DNA of 64,000 nt from Nocardia transvalensis (lineage in GTDB: Bacteria; Actinomycetota; Actinomycetes; Mycobacteriales; Mycobacteriaceae): positions 1-64,000 of the forward strand of contig NZ_JADLQQ010000010.1 in NCBI RefSeq assembly GCF_015477765.1, written 5' to 3'. Numbering within the stretch: the first letter of the stretch is position 1; every line of letters starts with the position of its first letter. A program made the position numbers and the translations under genes. The notes under the pieces were generated by a model, which saw only the letters and a list, made by a program, of their open reading frames with translations, made no database searches and had not been told where the DNA came from. Below are positions 53,477 through 62,397 of this stretch, piece by piece.

Positions 53477-54655
53477 ATGAGCAGGGCAGTGGTGGTCGGT
53501 GGCGGAATCGGCGGGTTGAGCGCGGCGCTCGGCCTGGAGCGCGCCGGCTGGAAGGTGACGGTGCTGGAACGCGCGCAGGAGTTCCGGCCGGTCGGCGCGG
53601 GGCTGATGCTGGCACCCAACGCGGTGCGCGCGCTGAACTGGCTGGGACTTGCGGACCGGCTCCGGGAGTTGGATACCGCGCAGGGCGCCACGGGAGTTCG
53701 GACCGCATCCGGACGGTGGCTGTTGCGGGGGGACGTAACAGAGGTCCGGCGCCGGTTCGGTGTCTCCGGGTACATGCTGCACCGGGCCGACGCACACGCC
53801 ATGCTTATCGGGGCGCTGGAGCACGCCCACCTGCAAACCGGCCACCGGGTGACCGGTGTCGATCCCGAAACGGGCACCGTGACGTTCCAGCGTCCATCCG
53901 GCGAGTCCGCAACTCTCAGAGCGGACCTCGTCGTCGCCGCGGACGGCCTCGACAGTCCGACAAGAGCGCAACTGTTCCCCGGGCACCCTGGGCCGGTCTA
54001 CGCCGGGTACCTCACCTGGCGCGGCGTGGTACCAGCCGAGGCCGCCGCCGACATCGAGGTGGGCCGCTCGTTGATCGAAAGCTGGGGGCGGGGCAAGCGG
54101 TTCGGCATTATGCCGCTGACCGATGGGCGGGTGTACTGGTACGCGACGCTGTCGGCCCCGCCGAACTCCCACCCGCACGACAGCATCGAGGCGGTCGCGC
54201 GACGTTTCCGCGACTGGCACGACCCGATCCCGCGGCTGCTCGCCGCCACCCCGCCGAAATCACTACTACGCCACGACATCTATTCCCTGGAGACAGCGCT
54301 GCCCACCTATACCCGCGGCCGGGTGGTCCTGCTCGGTGACGCCGCGCACGCGAGCACACCCGATCTCGGGCAGGGAGCGGCACAGGCACTGGAGGACGCC
54401 GCGACATTCGGTGGGCTCGCCGCGAAAGCGTCGACCGCGGAATCCCTGGCAGCCGACTACGACCTGACGCGGCGTCCGCGGACCCAGGAACTGGCGCGGG
54501 TCGCGGCCTCGTCAGGACGGGTTGCGCAGTGGCGCAATCCGCTGAAGGTCGCGTTCCGCAACGGCCTCGTGTGGCTGACGCCGCGTTCGATGTACCTCAG
54601 CGCGATGGGCAACGCACTGTCCTGGACCCCCGAAATCGCCTTCGCGGCGAGGTGA
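53477..54655 (+). CDS. FAD-dependent aromatic monooxygenase (salicylate-hydroxylase-like)
   Basis: 392 residues. AVVVGGGIGGLSAALGLERA (FAD fold), APNAVRALNWLGLADRLREL, LHRADAHAMLIGALEHA, LVVAADGLDSPTRAQLFPGH and VVLLGDAAHASTPDLGQGAA QALEDA are class A flavoprotein hydroxylase signatures; the GDAAHAstPdlGQGA loop is typical of salicylate-hydroxylase-like and zeaxanthin-epoxidase-like proteins. Follows the membrane protein by 2 bases. Hydroxylates an aromatic ring using NAD(P)H and O2; substrate unknown. Confidence 0.92.
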   Translation: MSRAVVVGGGIGGLSAALGLERAGWKVTVLERAQEFRPVGAGLMLAPNAVRALNWLGLADRLRELDTAQGATGVRTASGRWLLRGDVTEVRRRFGVSGYMLHRADAHAMLIGALEHAHLQTGHRVTGVDPETGTVTFQRPSGESATLRADLVVAADGLDSPTRAQLFPGHPGPVYAGYLTWRGVVPAEAAADIEVGRSLIESWGRGKRFGIMPLTDGRVYWYATLSAPPNSHPHDSIEAVARRFRDWHDPIPRLLAATPPKSLLRHDIYSLETALPTYTRGRVVLLGDAAHASTPDLGQGAAQALEDAATFGGLAAKASTAESLAADYDLTRRPRTQELARVAASSGRVAQWRNPLKVAFRNGLVWLTPRSMYLSAMGNALSWTPEIAFAAR

Positions 54656-54742
54656 CAAACCAGGGCTTGAGTATGGCTGGTGCCTTGGGCGGTAAGGGAT
54701 TTCGCACCGAAAAGCCGACGAACCGGCGCTCAAGCTATAGGA

Positions 54743-54768
54743 TTTTGCACCTAGTGCTTTTGCACCTA
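54743..54768. promoter_or_regulatory. TTTTGCACCTA direct repeat with GCAC-CTA-GTGC palindrome
   Basis: TTTTGCACCTA occurs at 54743-54753 and 54758-54768, and GCACCTAGTGC (54747-54757) is a small inverted repeat. Ends 16 bases upstream of the PadR gene. A likely autoregulatory PadR site. Confidence 0.6.
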
Positions 54769-54784
54769 CATCAGGAAGGGCTCG

Positions 54785-55390
54785 ATGAAGCTCGAATACC
54801 CTCTGCTTGGGTTGCTGGCGGCCCGGGCGATGAGCGGCTACGACATCAAGCGGTGGTGCTATGTCGAAGGCAAGTTCGTCGGCCTGGACCGCCATGCCAG
54901 CCAGATCTACCGCGAGCTGAACCGCATGCAGGTCGAGGGCTCCGTCGTGTGGCGGACCGATCCCCGCGACGGCGGGCCGGACGCGAAGATCTACTCCGTC
55001 ACCGAGGCCGGGATGGCGCGGCTGCGGCGCTGGGTGCGCTCCTCGTACATGCCGCCGCGCCGTTTCCAGGATCCGGAGTTCGCGTTCCGGCTGCGCGTGA
55101 GCATGATGCTCGGCGAGCCAGGCACGCTCGATCTCGTGCGGGAAGAACTGGCGGCGCGGCGCGAGCAGGTGCGGCTCAACCGAAACCGCCCGTACGACAC
55201 CGAGGCCGACGACGATCGGGCCGAAATCGATGCCGAGGCCCTGGATTTCATCGCACGACAGATCCGGCGCCAGGGCGAGCGGCAGATCGACGGCTGGATC
55301 GCGTGGCTCGAGGAGTTGCTGGAGAAATTGGAGGCCCGCGCGGCCACCGTCGAGGCCGGGCAGGCCGGGATTCGCAAGGCGGGCAACTGA
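54785..55390 (+). CDS. PadR-family regulator of the sulfatase operon
   Basis: 201 residues from ATG 54785. PadR winged helix: MKLEYPLLGLLAARAMSGYD, then IYRELNRMQVEGSVVWRTDP and KIYSVTEAGMARLRRWV. A long helical C-terminal domain (VRLNRNRPYDTE..., QIDGWIAWLEELLEKLE) resembles Vir-type C-terminal PadR members, used for dimerisation. Its stop overlaps the sulfatase start (TGATG), so it is the first gene of the operon and probably autoregulated through the repeat at 54743. Confidence 0.9.
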   Translation: MKLEYPLLGLLAARAMSGYDIKRWCYVEGKFVGLDRHASQIYRELNRMQVEGSVVWRTDPRDGGPDAKIYSVTEAGMARLRRWVRSSYMPPRRFQDPEFAFRLRVSMMLGEPGTLDLVREELAARREQVRLNRNRPYDTEADDDRAEIDAEALDFIARQIRRQGERQIDGWIAWLEELLEKLEARAATVEAGQAGIRKAGN

Positions 55391-57186
55391 TGCGCGCGGT
55401 CCTGATGTTGTTCGACAGTCTCAACCGCCGGCTACTGCCGCCGTACGGCGCCGAGTGGGTGCACGCGCCGAACTTCATCCGGCTCGCCGCGCACACTGTG
55501 CGGTTCGACAATTGCTACGGCGGCTCGATGCCGTGCATGCCCGCCCGCCGCGAGATGCACACCGGCCGCCACAACTTTCTGCATCGTTCCTGGGGTCCCT
55601 TGGAACCCTTCGACGATTCCGTGCCGGAGATGCTGTCCGCGGCGGGGATATATCCGCATCTGGTCACCGACCATCCACACTATTGGGAGGACGGCGGAGC
55701 GACGTACCACAGTCGATTCCGTACCTTCGAGTTCTTCCGTGGCCAGGAGGGCGACGCGTGGAAGGGGCAGGTCGCCGATCCACCGCAACCGCAGAGCGTG
55801 CGCCGGGTTCGCCACCACCTGTGGCGGCAGGACCTGGTCAACCGGAAGTATCTGACCGAACCGGCCGATCACCCGCAGGTCCGAACGGTGAACGCCGGTC
55901 TCGAGTTCATCAGGACCAATCACGCCGAGGACGCGTGGTTCGTGCAAATCGAGTGCTTCGACCCACACGAACCGTACTTCTCCCACCGCGACCACCAACG
56001 CCACTATCCCGCGCTGGAGGCGGCGAGCGAGTCCACGGCGTGGCCCGATTACAAACGGGTGGAGGAAGATTCGGAAACCGTGCACCGTACGCGGGCCGAG
56101 TACGCCGCGCTGCTGACGATGTGCGACGCGTCGCTCGGTCGCGTCCTGGATGTCTTCGACGAGCTGGGACTGTGGGACGACACGTTGCTGATCGTGTGCA
56201 CCGACCACGGGTTCCTGCTGGGTGAGCACGGTTGGTGGGGAAAGAACGTGCAGCCGTGGTACGACGAGAACATTCACACGCCGCTGTTCCTTTGGGATCC
56301 GGTTGCCAGGACGAAAGCGGGCACCTGCCGGGAACTGGTGCAGACCATCGACTTCGGCCCCACCCTGCTGGATTTCTTCGGCCTTCAGCCCACCGCGGAC
56401 ATGCAGGGACGGTCCCTGCTGCCGTTGTTGCGGCATCCAGCCCCGGACCGGCACCGGGTTGGCGCGCTGTTCGGAGTCTTCGGCGGGCACGTCAACGTCA
56501 CCGACGGGCGGTACGTGTATCTGCGGGCTCCCGCCGCGCCAGGCAATGCGCCGTTGTTCGAGCACACCCTGATGCCAACGCACATGGTCACCCGGTTCAC
56601 CCCGGGTGAACTGGAGAACGCGCAGTTGGTCGGCCCGCTGTCGTTCACCAAGAACGTTCCGGTGCTGCGGGTACCCGGGTTCGCCGTCGGCGACCCGTTC
56701 GCCTTCGGCACGGTTCTGTTCGACCTGGACAGCGACCCCGACCAGGAGAACCCGATCGTCGACGATGACCTCGAATTGCGGATGATCGACCTGCTGCTCG
56801 ACCTCATGCGTGCCAATGACGCGCCGGACTCCCAGTTCCTCCGCCTCGGCCTGCCGCTGGAAGGAAAGGCAGATTACCGGCACCTGCTGGCCAGGGCCCA
56901 ACTGCCGATCTATCAGGAAGCTGTCGAGCCGCTCCCGGTGCCGGAAGATTTCCCGACTGGGCGGCCCGGGGTGAACACGCCGATCACCGATCTGCTCGCC
57001 ACGGCCGATACCCGCACGGTCGTCGAGGCGACGCTCGGGCCCGCGATCGCCCGCATAGCCGAGCAGACCGCCTCGGCCACCCTCCTCGAATTGGCCCCCT
57101 TCAGCCCGGTTCTGACCAGGCGAACCCTGCACCGCCTCGATCGGGCACTGGCCGAGAGCCGACCGATCTCCCGCCACCCTCAGTGA
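55390..57186 (+). CDS. Type I sulfatase
   Basis: 598 residues from ATG 55390. The formylglycine signature GGSMPCMPARREMHTGRH has Cys in CxPxR, the site converted to formylglycine by FGE. N-terminal metal residues sit in LMLFDSLNRRLLPP (Asp), with more metal/substrate residues in FVQIECFDPHEPYFSH and LLIVCTDHGFLLGEHGWWGK (Asp-His). The C-terminal region includes LFDLDSDPDQENPIVDD, typical of arylsulfatase/iduronate-sulfatase-like proteins. No signal peptide, so cytoplasmic; substrate presumably imported by the adjacent MFS protein. Hydrolyses sulfate esters. Confidence 0.92.
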   Translation: MRAVLMLFDSLNRRLLPPYGAEWVHAPNFIRLAAHTVRFDNCYGGSMPCMPARREMHTGRHNFLHRSWGPLEPFDDSVPEMLSAAGIYPHLVTDHPHYWEDGGATYHSRFRTFEFFRGQEGDAWKGQVADPPQPQSVRRVRHHLWRQDLVNRKYLTEPADHPQVRTVNAGLEFIRTNHAEDAWFVQIECFDPHEPYFSHRDHQRHYPALEAASESTAWPDYKRVEEDSETVHRTRAEYAALLTMCDASLGRVLDVFDELGLWDDTLLIVCTDHGFLLGEHGWWGKNVQPWYDENIHTPLFLWDPVARTKAGTCRELVQTIDFGPTLLDFFGLQPTADMQGRSLLPLLRHPAPDRHRVGALFGVFGGHVNVTDGRYVYLRAPAAPGNAPLFEHTLMPTHMVTRFTPGELENAQLVGPLSFTKNVPVLRVPGFAVGDPFAFGTVLFDLDSDPDQENPIVDDDLELRMIDLLLDLMRANDAPDSQFLRLGLPLEGKADYRHLLARAQLPIYQEAVEPLPVPEDFPTGRPGVNTPITDLLATADTRTVVEATLGPAIARIAEQTASATLLELAPFSPVLTRRTLHRLDRALAESRPISRHPQ

Positions 57187-58511
57187 GACATCCCTTGACA
57201 GACAAAGTCGTGCCGGCGTCCCCGGCACTCACCGATGCCGCGCCGGTGATCGTCCCCGGCCGCTGGCGCAAACTCGCCCTCGTCGTCGCTCCGCTGTGGG
57301 CCGACAACAACGAATCCAGCGTGCTCAGCACGCTCGCCCCGGTCATCGTCCAAGCGGTCGCGGCGCCCGCGGCCGCGGTCGGTTACCTGACCTCCCTCGC
57401 GAAGTTCATCAGCATCGTCTTCGGGCCACTATGGGCGTGGGTGGCGCACCGGACGAACCGCAAGATCACCTTCGCTGTTGCCACCGGCTGCACCGGAATC
57501 GCCACCGCCGCAACCGGACTCGCACAGAACTACGTTCAGCTCATCATCCTCTACGGACTATCGGCCGTGTTCATCGCCTCGGCACTGCCGATCGCCAGCG
57601 AAATCACCGCCGATCTGTTCGACGACACAGCCCGTGGACGCGCCAACGGCTACACCTGGGGCGCGATCTCGCTGCTCGGCTCGGTACTCGGACCGCTGAT
57701 CGGGCAGTTGTCCCGCGTGCCAGACGGCTGGCGGTACGGATTCTTCGCCTGGGGCGCCCTCACCGTTCTCACCGCCGTGCTGCTGGCCGTGTTCTTCACC
57801 GATCCTGGCGTCGGCGCCAGCGAAACCGCCCGGCCGCAGCATGCCGAGAACGACCGGATCACTTGGGCCGCAGTGCAACAGATGCTCCGGATTCCCACAT
57901 TCGTCCTCATGCTGATCCAGCGGCTCATCTCCGGCCACCTGCTGATCATGAGCTTCGGCATCATCTTCCTCGTCCACACCTACGGCTTCACCACCGCCGT
58001 CGCCTCGATCGTCACCCTGCCCTTCGGCATCGGTTACCTGCTCGGCACCGTCGGCGGCAGTCTGGCCACCGACTTCCTGCAGACCAGGCTCCCCAAGACC
58101 GGACGCATCATCATCCTGCAGTTCGCCCAACTCGGTTTCGGCGTCGTCGCCATCCTGGGCACCCAGCACGACTGGGGCGGCATCGAGATCTTCGCCGGTT
58201 TCTGGGCGGTCCTGGGCTTCATGCAAGGCCTCAACCCCGGGGTGAACCGGCCCATCGTCGCCGCCGTCGTTCCGCCCGAAATGCGCGGCGCGGCCTTCGC
58301 GCTCCTGCTGTCGGTGTTCGAAGCCCTCGCCTACGCGCTGTTCAACCTCGCCGCCGGACTGCTCACCGACGTGATCGGCCTACGCGGCGTCATGCTCTGG
58401 ATCCCCGGCATACTCATGCTCGCCAACGCCGCCTTCTGCACCATTCTTTACCGCACCTATCCCCGCGACGTCGAACGGCAACGCACCCGCCTAGCCGAGC
58501 GAATTCGATGA
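57183..58511 (+). CDS. MFS transporter of the sulfatase operon
   Basis: 442 residues; GTG 57183 overlaps the sulfatase stop (TTG 57195 is an alternative). Twelve hydrophobic helices. MFS landmarks: loop 2-3 GPLWAWVAHRTNRKITFAVA, AALPIASEI-like ASALPIASEITADLFDDTAR, RGRANGYTWGAISLLGSVLG and the second-half loop GGSLATDFLQTRLPKTGRII. Sitting between a sulfatase and its activating enzyme, it most likely imports the sulfate ester or exports the desulfated product. FGE start overlaps its stop (ATGA). Confidence 0.92.
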   Translation: MRHPLTDKVVPASPALTDAAPVIVPGRWRKLALVVAPLWADNNESSVLSTLAPVIVQAVAAPAAAVGYLTSLAKFISIVFGPLWAWVAHRTNRKITFAVATGCTGIATAATGLAQNYVQLIILYGLSAVFIASALPIASEITADLFDDTARGRANGYTWGAISLLGSVLGPLIGQLSRVPDGWRYGFFAWGALTVLTAVLLAVFFTDPGVGASETARPQHAENDRITWAAVQQMLRIPTFVLMLIQRLISGHLLIMSFGIIFLVHTYGFTTAVASIVTLPFGIGYLLGTVGGSLATDFLQTRLPKTGRIIILQFAQLGFGVVAILGTQHDWGGIEIFAGFWAVLGFMQGLNPGVNRPIVAAVVPPEMRGAAFALLLSVFEALAYALFNLAAGLLTDVIGLRGVMLWIPGILMLANAAFCTILYRTYPRDVERQRTRLAERIR

Positions 58512-59554
58512 GCTCCGACCGCCACCGGATCGAACAGGCACGCCTGCCCGGCGGGGCGTTCGCGATGGGCGATCCGCACCGCGACGGATTTCACGCCGAC
58601 GGGCAGACGCCCGTGCACACCGTGGAACTGTCGCCGTTCACCATCGACACGACCACCGTCACCAATGCCGCCTTCGCGACCTTCGTGGCGCAGACCGGAT
58701 ACCGAACCGACGCGGAAAAGCTCGGATCTTCCGCCGTATTCCACCTCGTGCTGGCCGCCGACGAGCACGACCTCGTCGGACGCGCTCCACAGAGTCCCTG
58801 GTGGGTAGAGGTGGAGGGGGCCAGCTGGCGGCACCCCGAAGGACGGCATTCCAGCATCGACGACCGCGCCGACCACCCGGTCGTCCAGGTGTCCTGGCAC
58901 GACGCCATCGCCTACTGCGACTGGGCAGGCCGACGGCTCCCGACCGAAGCGCAATGGGAATTCGCCGCGCGCGGTGGGCTGTCCGGAACCCGCTATCCCT
59001 GGGGTGACGATGCCCCAGATGCCGGCGGCCAGTGGCGGGCCAACATCTGGCAGGGCAGCTTCCCGAACGTCAACACCCAGGAGGACGGATTCCTGACCAC
59101 CGCACCGGTGCGCTCCTACCGGCCCAACGGGTACGGACTCTGGCAGACAGCAGGCAACGTCTGGGAGTGGTGCTATGACCGATTCTCCCCGAACACCTAC
59201 AGCCACGACGCTCGAGCAGGGCACGTGCGCGATCCACAAGGCGCCGTGGCTGGGGCGTCGCGGGTACTGCGCGGCGGCTCGTATCTGTGCCACGACAGCT
59301 ACTGCTCCAGATACCGCACTGCCGCCCGATCCTCGAACACCCCCGATGCCACCATGGGCAACGCCGGCTTCCGCACCGTCTCAGCACTACCCGCCGATGG
59401 CTCGAAACACTCATTCACCCAACAGCTTTCGGCGACCACACCTACGGAACGGAGACGACACCGGACGGCACTGACCGACACAGATCAGCCCGGCCCTTCG
59501 TCGTCCCCGCCGGTCTGTTCGTGCTCGACGATCAGCACCGGTCCGCGCGGGTAA
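58508..59554 (+). CDS. Formylglycine-generating enzyme (sulfatase maturase)
   Basis: 348 residues, start overlapping the MFS stop. FGE/SUMF1 fold: LPGGAFAMGDPHRDGFHADG, TTTVTNAAFATFVAQTGYRT, VVQVSWHDAIAYCDWAGRRL, PTEAQWEFAARGGLSGTRYP, AGNVWEWCYDRFSPNTY. The active-site pair is present in RGGSYLCHDSYCSRYRTAAR: two Cys spaced as in Streptomyces coelicolor FGE, where they bind copper and activate O2. NAGFRTV closes the domain; the last ~55 residues are a non-conserved tail. It oxidises the sulfatase CxPxR Cys to formylglycine. Confidence 0.95.
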   Translation: MSSDRHRIEQARLPGGAFAMGDPHRDGFHADGQTPVHTVELSPFTIDTTTVTNAAFATFVAQTGYRTDAEKLGSSAVFHLVLAADEHDLVGRAPQSPWWVEVEGASWRHPEGRHSSIDDRADHPVVQVSWHDAIAYCDWAGRRLPTEAQWEFAARGGLSGTRYPWGDDAPDAGGQWRANIWQGSFPNVNTQEDGFLTTAPVRSYRPNGYGLWQTAGNVWEWCYDRFSPNTYSHDARAGHVRDPQGAVAGASRVLRGGSYLCHDSYCSRYRTAARSSNTPDATMGNAGFRTVSALPADGSKHSFTQQLSATTPTERRRHRTALTDTDQPGPSSSPPVCSCSTISTGPRG

Positions 59555-59573
59555 TTGTCCCGCGGACCGGTGC
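59535..59573. terminator. Strong hairpin closing the sulfatase operon
   Basis: GCACCGGTCCGCG and CGCGGACCGGTGC, 13-bp perfect arms with a 13-base loop, overlapping the end of the FGE frame. No T-run, as common for actinobacterial terminators. Confidence 0.7.
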
Positions 59574-60090
59574 GTGCCGAGGTCGCCTGCGCGCGGCGAC
59601 ACCGAACGTCGGACGGCGCGGTGTGGTCAGCGAGGGCGTTTGGTGATGACGACGGGCTTGATATCAGTGGGGATCTGGCCGAACGCGGTTTCGGGGATGC
59701 CGAAGCAGACGGCGAGGACGTCGCGCGGGATGAAGTTGAGAGTGCCGACGATGCCGATATCGTCGTCGGGCTCTGGGCACTCGCCCCGATGCGGCCGCCG
59801 CGACGGTCGAGGCGCTGCTGCAGGGCTCAACACTGGGGCAAGCCATTGGACCGCCCATCCTTGCGACACTAGCCACCACGTTCGGCTGGCAGTGGAGCCC
59901 GATCTTGCTCGGGTTCGTCGGCTTCGCCACCGCCGGGCTGGGTATCGCCCTGCGCCGCAGCATGCAGTCCGCGCCCAGGGCGTCGGCCGCTGTCTTCATG
60001 CTCAGGCTTTGGAGCTGACGACGAAAACTCTTGGCAGGGGTGCGTTCTCGGAGCGCACCCCGCCACTCGATTGAATCACGAGGTTACCCG
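59574..60090. other. Gene scraps between FGE and the carotenoid oxygenase
   Basis: Minus strand 59640-59790 encodes IGIVGTLNFIPRDVLAVCFG and IPTDIKPVVITKRPR, the apparent C-terminus of an unrecognised protein. Plus strand ~59795-60018 encodes GSTLGQAIGPPILATLATTF then WSPILLGFVGFATAGLGIAL, a C-terminal MFS helix pair. Both are fragments meeting tail to tail. Confidence 0.5.
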
Positions 60091-61443
60091 ATGAACAACG
60101 ACACCACACTCCCCAAGCCCTACCTGACCGGCCACTACCAGCCCGTGCCGGACGAGGTGACCGCGCACAGTCTGCCCGTGCGCGGGACCATCCCCGCCGA
60201 ACTGAACGGCCGCTACTTCCGCAACGGCCACAACCCGAAACCCGGTGATACACCGACACATTGGTTCAAAGGCGCAGGCATGCTCCACGGCCTGCGGCTG
60301 CATGACGGTCAGGCCGAGTGGTATCGAAACCGGTGGGTGAAGACGCCCGCCCTCGACGGCGCACCCTATATCCGCGAGGACGGCAGCATCGATCTGACCG
60401 CGAGCGTGGCGGGCACCCACATCATCGAGCACGCAGGCCGCATCCTTGCACTACAGGAGGCGAACCTGCCGTTCGAGGTGACTCCCGAGCTGGATACGGT
60501 CGGCGCCTACGACTTCGGCGGCAAGCTGAAAACCGCGATGACCGCGCACCCGAAGGCGGACCCGGTCACCGGCGAACTGCATTTCTTCGCCTACTCCCCG
60601 GTCGCGCCGCACCTGATCTACTACATCGCCTCCGCCGACGGCGACCTGCGCCACCAGCAGGTCGTCGAGGGGGCCGGCTCGTCGCTGATGCACGACTTCG
60701 CGATCACCGAGCACTACGCCGTATGGCTGGACCTGTCGGTGACCTTCAACCCCGCCGAAACCTCCGGCATCCCCTACCGGTGGGACGACGCCTACCAGGC
60801 GCGCATGGGCATCCTGCCCCGCACCGGCCCCGGTCCGGTGCGCTGGTTCGATGTGGAACCCGGTGCGATGCTGCATGTTTCGAATGCCTACGAGGACGCG
60901 GCCGGACGGGTCGTCGTGGAAGGCCCGCGGCTGGGCCGGTCGAGCTGGGAGACGTCGTGGAAGTGGTGGATCGGCGCACCCGGATACCCGACCGACCCGG
61001 TCGCCGGTGCCTTGCAGTACCGCTGGGTCCTCGAACCCGGGCAGACCACGGCACGCGAGGAAATGATGGACTCGCTGGTCACCGAATTCCCGACCATCAA
61101 CGACGACTACCTCGGGCGCCGCAACCGCTACAGCTACGCGGTCGCCTACCCCGGCTCCGGATCCGACGGCGTCGGAATCGTCAAGTACGACAACGACACC
61201 GGCGCTCGCCTGCTGGCTCCGACCGGGGCGGGTCGTATCCCCGGTGAAGCTGTTTTCGTCCCCGCCGCCGACGCCACGGGCGAAGACGACGGCTACCTGC
61301 TCACCCTCGTCGGCGACCGCGCCGGGAAGACGTCGGAGCTGCTCGTCCTCGACGCCCACGACTTCACCGCGCCACCGGTCGCGGCCGTCGAACTGCCGCG
61401 GCACGTGCCCGGCGGTATCCACGGATCCTGGATCGCGGACTGA
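60091..61443 (+). CDS. Carotenoid/stilbene-cleaving oxygenase (RPE65 family)
   Basis: 450 residues from ATG 60091, after ACGAGG. Seven-bladed propeller non-heme iron oxygenase. The four His iron ligands are visible in order: KTAMTAHPKADP, SSLMHDFAITEHYA, AMLHVSNAYED and PGGIHGSWIAD at the C-terminus. GRYFRNGHNPKPG and FKGAGMLHGLRLHDGQAEWY are family signatures. Cleaves C=C bonds of carotenoids, apocarotenoids or phenylpropanoid stilbenes/isoeugenol with O2. The aromatic surroundings favour a phenylpropanoid substrate, but this is inference. Confidence 0.93.
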   Translation: MNNDTTLPKPYLTGHYQPVPDEVTAHSLPVRGTIPAELNGRYFRNGHNPKPGDTPTHWFKGAGMLHGLRLHDGQAEWYRNRWVKTPALDGAPYIREDGSIDLTASVAGTHIIEHAGRILALQEANLPFEVTPELDTVGAYDFGGKLKTAMTAHPKADPVTGELHFFAYSPVAPHLIYYIASADGDLRHQQVVEGAGSSLMHDFAITEHYAVWLDLSVTFNPAETSGIPYRWDDAYQARMGILPRTGPGPVRWFDVEPGAMLHVSNAYEDAAGRVVVEGPRLGRSSWETSWKWWIGAPGYPTDPVAGALQYRWVLEPGQTTAREEMMDSLVTEFPTINDDYLGRRNRYSYAVAYPGSGSDGVGIVKYDNDTGARLLAPTGAGRIPGEAVFVPAADATGEDDGYLLTLVGDRAGKTSELLVLDAHDFTAPPVAAVELPRHVPGGIHGSWIAD

Positions 61444-61522
61444 TCGGCGTCAGGACAACCGCATGTGGCCGTCCGATGGCCACCGAGCCGTCGGAACGGC
61501 CACATGGGCATGGAGACAGATC

Positions 61523-61957
61523 ATGAACCCTCTACTACAGCCCGTCCCCGTAACCCGGACCCCCACCCCGCCGACCCGGGCATGGATCGGGCTCATCGTC
61601 CTGGCCACCGCACAGTTCCTGGTCGTGCTGACGACCTCGATCGTCAATGTCGCGCTGCCCGACATCGGGCGCGGGCTCGAGCTGTCACCCGTCGGGCTGT
61701 CCTGGGTCGTCAACGGCTACGTACTCGCGTTCGGGGCCCTGCTGCTTCTGGGCGGTCGACTCGGCGACGTATTCGGACGGCGGCGGGTATTTCTCACCGG
61801 CACAGCGATTTTCACGGCGTGTTCGATCGCGGCAGGTCTCGCCCCCACCGCCGCGGTCCTCCTCGCGGCCCGAGTCGGACAGGGGGTGGGCGCGGCACTG
61901 CTCGCCCCGACCGCACTCGCACTGGTGCTGGCGTTGTTTCCCGCCGGGAAATCGTTC
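61523..61957 (+). pseudogene. MFS drug/H+ antiporter (DHA2-like), N-terminal fragment
   Basis: About 145 residues from ATG 61523: LIVLATAQFLVVLTTSIVNV, ALPDIGRGLELSPVGLSWVV, motif A LLLGGRLGDVFGRRRVFLTG and RVGQGVGAALLAPTALALVL, giving four to five helices of a 14-TM DHA2 exporter. After FPAGKSFG the frame enters antisense deacetylase sequence. Broken by a rearrangement at about 61955. Confidence 0.85.
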
Positions 61958-62150
61958 GGCGACCAGGACGTTCACACCGAATGTGGCGGGCATGCGCTGC
62001 GTACGCAGGATCTCGAGCAGTCGCCAGATCCCGGTCGTGGCACCGTACTCGGACCAGGAGACGCTGTGCAGATCGGGCACGCCGGGCAGGGGCGCGTTCA
62101 CGCAGGGGCGAATCACGTTGCTGGACAACGAATCAGAGGCTCGAACTGAA
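61958..62150 (-). pseudogene. Polysaccharide deacetylase, N-terminal fragment
   Basis: Minus-strand frame VPDLHSVSWSEYGATTGIWR then LLEILRTQRMPATFGVNVLV matches the beginning of the NodB-like/allantoinase-type deacetylase barrel (S.tEYG...GvwRlLe.Ld..gi.AT...N). Ends at the junction with the MFS fragment. Confidence 0.65.
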
Positions 62151-62397
62151 ACCATGGTGATGGTCGGGCAAGTCAGCCACCTTCCGCTTGGCCGTTACGG
62201 GGCATTTTGTGGCCGCCAGGCGCGCGCCCGCCAACTTAGAGTCTGGCTTACCGCAGTTCAGCGCCCGCGTTTGAAAGGTCGGACGTGAACGGTGGGCCGT
62301 CGCGCCGAGCCCACGCCGGTCCCGTGTGGCTGTGGCGGACGAAGCGCGGTGGCGCGCTTCTGAAAATTCACTCATGCCCCTGGGAAAGGAACATGTG
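62151..62397. other. Leader region of the FAH operon
   Basis: No gene. Ribosome site GGAAAGGA at 62382-62389 precedes the start at 62398. Confidence 0.35.

Noticed and set aside
55432..57228. A 598-codon minus-strand frame opposite the sulfatase
   Set aside because: It is the antisense shadow of the sulfatase, which has all catalytic motifs.
57296..58507. The upstream extension of the FGE frame inside the MFS gene
   Set aside because: Arg/His/Pro-rich composition typical of a shifted frame; FGE begins at the ATGA overlap at 58508.
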